Assembly (NCBI GenBank): GCA_964416175.1
Contig: CAYQDF010000138.1
Location: 1 to 7,894, forward strand
Length of the DNA stretch: 7,894 bases
Direction: 5' to 3'
Source of the DNA: CAYQDF01 sp964416175
GTDB lineage: Bacteria; Chloroflexota; Anaerolineae; Anaerolineales; UBA4823
Shown piece by piece: positions 6,313 through 7,894 of the stretch (positions within the stretch are counted from its first letter, which is position 1; each line of letters begins with the position of its first letter). A program made the position numbers and the translations under genes. A model generated the notes under the pieces. The model was not told the origin of the DNA and made no database searches. It saw only the letters and a program-made list of their open reading frames with translations.

Positions 6313-6346
6313 GCATGGACAGTTCGCCATGCGCACGCTGTATTCT
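6313..6346 (+). promoter_or_regulatory. Possible internal promoter or hairpin upstream of pyruvate kinase
   Basis: The 59-base gap before pyk holds an inverted repeat, GCATGG (6313-6318) and CCATGC (6327-6332), with an 8-base loop. TGGACA (6316-6321) matches a -35 box at 5 of 6 positions. Candidate -10 boxes are TGTATT at 6339-6344 (17-base spacer, 4 of 6) or TATTCT at 6341-6346 (19-base spacer). No T-tract follows the hairpin, so it is not a convincing terminator. A start from here would leave only about 10 bases before the ATG at 6362. Confidence 0.25.
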
Positions 6347-6361
6347 CCGGATCAGACCTGA

Positions 6362-7837
6362 ATGTGCAGCAGCGGAATAAACCGCCGGACGAAGATCGTC
6401 GCCACCCTGGGACCGGCCAGTTCGGACAGCAAGGCGATCCATCAACTTATCGAAGCCGGCGTCGACGTTTTCCGTTTGAATTTCTCCCACGGGGACTACC
6501 CTGAATATGCCGAGATCATCCGCACGGTGAGGGAGAGCAGCGAGGCGCTGAATCGCCCTGTCAGCCTGTTGCAGGATCTGAGGGGTCCGAAGATCCGCCT
6601 GGGGGAGATCGACGGAGGGCAGATCCACCTCGTTCCTGGGGAAACCCTGACGCTGACTACGAAATCAGGGATATCAGGCCCGGTGTATGTGGATTTTGTG
6701 CATCTGCCGGACTGCGTCGAGCGCGGAAGCCGGATTTTGCTCGATGACGGCAGCATCGAACTCGTTGTTGAGGAGAAGACCTCTACCACCGTCAGAACCA
6801 CAGTGGTAATCGGCGGTGTCCTGAAATCCCACAAGGGGATAAACTTACCTGGCGTCGACGTCTCCCTCCCTGTCCCAACGGATAAGGATATCTCTGATTT
6901 GGAGTTTGGCTTGGCCCACGGCGTGGATGCCGTTGCGATCTCATTCGTGAAAGCTGCCAGGGATGTCGAAAGTCTGAGGGAGGAGATCCGGCGCATCGCG
7001 CCGGACCGGATCGATACGCCCGTCATCGCCAAGATCGAACGCCCCGCCGCGCTGGAAAATCTTGACTCAATCGTGAGCGCCGCCGATGGCATCATGGTGG
7101 CGCGTGGGGACCTTGGGATCGAGATGTCCCCCGAAACAGTGCCGATCGCACAGAAAACCATGATCGCGACCGCCAACCGGCACGCCAAGCTCGTGATCAC
7201 GGCCACCCAGATGCTCGAATCGATGATATATAATCCAAGACCTACCCGCGCTGAAACCACAGACGTGGCGAACGCCATCTTCGATGGAACCGACGCGGTG
7301 ATGCTCTCGGGCGAAACAGCTGTAGGAAAATACCCCGTCCGCGCTGTCGAAACGATGCACAATATCATCCGACAGGCGGAGGATCACCTCGCCGAATGGG
7401 GACACTGGGGCGGAGCGCTGAGCAACGAGGCTTCTGGGCTGATCGCCATGGGCGAAGTGACTCACGACGACGCGCTCTCGCTGTCGCGCGCCGCCAAAGA
7501 ACTGGCGCACGACCGCAACGTGACCGCCATTATCGTCTTCACCATGTCCGGGCGCACGGCTAACCTCATGGCAAAGTCCCGCCCGCGCGTCCCCATCCTG
7601 GCCTTCACTCCCATTCAGAGGACCTATCATCGGCTGAATATGCTGTGGGGGGTAAAGCCGTTCATGGTGCCTTACGCCGATTCGCTGGAAGCAATGCTCG
7701 AAAGTGTTGAGCAGACCATGCTGAAGACTACAGATATCCGCCCCGGACAGCAGATCGTATTGATCTCAGGGTTTCCGGTAGGAGCGCTCTGCCCGCCCAA
7801 CCTGGCTCTCCTTCACACCGTCCGCCAGGGGCGATGA
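6362..7837 (+). CDS. pyk: Pyruvate kinase
   Basis: Converts phosphoenolpyruvate and ADP to pyruvate and ATP, the last step of glycolysis, in the cytoplasm. The 491 residues cover the standard A/B/C-domain enzyme, with no added phosphohistidine domain. Visible motifs are TKIVATLGPAS (10-20), FRLNFSHGD (37-45) with Arg38, Asn40 and Ser42, the catalytic segment VIAKIERP (221-228) with Lys224 and Glu226, MVARGDLG (245-252) with metal ligand Asp250, and TATQMLESM (280-288) with Thr282. The C-domain effector loop TMSGRTA (394-400) resembles sugar-phosphate-binding loops of regulated pyruvate kinases. The monovalent-cation site reads DLRGPK (72-77), with Leu73, Arg74 and Lys77 in place of the Thr, Lys and Glu of potassium-dependent enzymes, so potassium-independent activity is expected. 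The ATG at 6362 fits the usual N-terminus, though no clear ribosome site precedes it. It may be the last gene of the rocD operon. Confidence 0.95.
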   Translation: MCSSGINRRTKIVATLGPASSDSKAIHQLIEAGVDVFRLNFSHGDYPEYAEIIRTVRESSEALNRPVSLLQDLRGPKIRLGEIDGGQIHLVPGETLTLTTKSGISGPVYVDFVHLPDCVERGSRILLDDGSIELVVEEKTSTTVRTTVVIGGVLKSHKGINLPGVDVSLPVPTDKDISDLEFGLAHGVDAVAISFVKAARDVESLREEIRRIAPDRIDTPVIAKIERPAALENLDSIVSAADGIMVARGDLGIEMSPETVPIAQKTMIATANRHAKLVITATQMLESMIYNPRPTRAETTDVANAIFDGTDAVMLSGETAVGKYPVRAVETMHNIIRQAEDHLAEWGHWGGALSNEASGLIAMGEVTHDDALSLSRAAKELAHDRNVTAIIVFTMSGRTANLMAKSRPRVPILAFTPIQRTYHRLNMLWGVKPFMVPYADSLEAMLESVEQTMLKTTDIRPGQQIVLISGFPVGALCPPNLALLHTVRQGR

Positions 7838-7870
7838 TACTCAAACAAACTTGATTAGAATCTGGAAGTG

Positions 7871-7894
7871 ATGGATCCGGCCAAGAATATGATT
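7871..7894 (+). CDS. Possible start of a further gene, cut off by the window end
   Basis: An ATG at 7871 opens a frame (MDPAKNMI) that stays open to the window edge, with GGAAG at 7864-7868 only 2 bases upstream, which is tighter than usual. Its 33-base distance from the pyk stop would fit an operon continuation, and no terminator hairpin is visible in between. Eight codons cannot identify a protein. Confidence 0.25.

Noticed and set aside
6496..7368. Minus-strand open frame of 290 codons opposite pyk
   Set aside because: Ser/Thr/Ile-rich antisense translation of conserved pyruvate kinase motifs; no independent support.
7856..7861. TAGAAT as a -10 box after pyk
   Set aside because: One mismatch to consensus, but no -35 match upstream and the start would lie almost on the possible ATG at 7871.

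Overview
The window reads as a stretch of chromosome from a GC-rich bacterium. The best guess is a member of the Chloroflexota, class Anaerolineae. This rests on gene style rather than on any marker gene: a lipoprotein with a Pro/Thr-rich linker carrying YPxP motifs, a LuxR-type DNA-binding domain fused through a membrane segment to a Kelch propeller, and a compact set of amino-acid and CoA metabolism genes behind TATAAT-like promoters. No rRNA, transposase, integrase, CRISPR array or phage gene is visible, and the metabolic genes look intact.

Left part (1-2269). The tail of an unidentified plus-strand gene ends at 97 and is followed by a strong GC-rich hairpin at 133-164. A plus-strand gene (207-800) encodes a small exported lipoprotein with a carboxypeptidase-regulatory-like beta-sandwich. 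Facing it on the minus strand (863-2269) is the most unusual gene here: a predicted single-pass membrane protein with a NarL/LuxR-type helix-turn-helix inside the cell and a six-bladed Kelch propeller outside. It looks like a one-component transmembrane transcription regulator. Its likely TTG start lies just behind an extended -10 promoter.

Middle (2270-2696). This non-coding stretch of about 430 bases is well occupied. It holds the minus-strand promoter of the Kelch regulator, a plus-strand promoter, a tRNA-Gly(CCC) gene at 2476-2547, an intrinsic terminator, and an extended -10 promoter overlapped by a perfect dyad (ATCAC-N2-GTGAT).

Right part (2697-7837). Four plus-strand genes lie close together: ornithine aminotransferase (rocD), an alanine dehydrogenase (ald), an acetyl-CoA hydrolase/4-hydroxybutyrate CoA-transferase family protein, and pyruvate kinase (pyk). 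The first three are separated by 13 and 2 bases and are very probably one operon. pyk follows after 59 bases and may be cotranscribed or have its own promoter. Together they join ornithine and alanine nitrogen metabolism to the pyruvate/PEP node and to acyl-CoA/acid exchange, as would suit amino-acid catabolism or fermentation. That joint role is inference from gene order and enzyme families. A further gene may begin at 7871 but is cut off by the window end.
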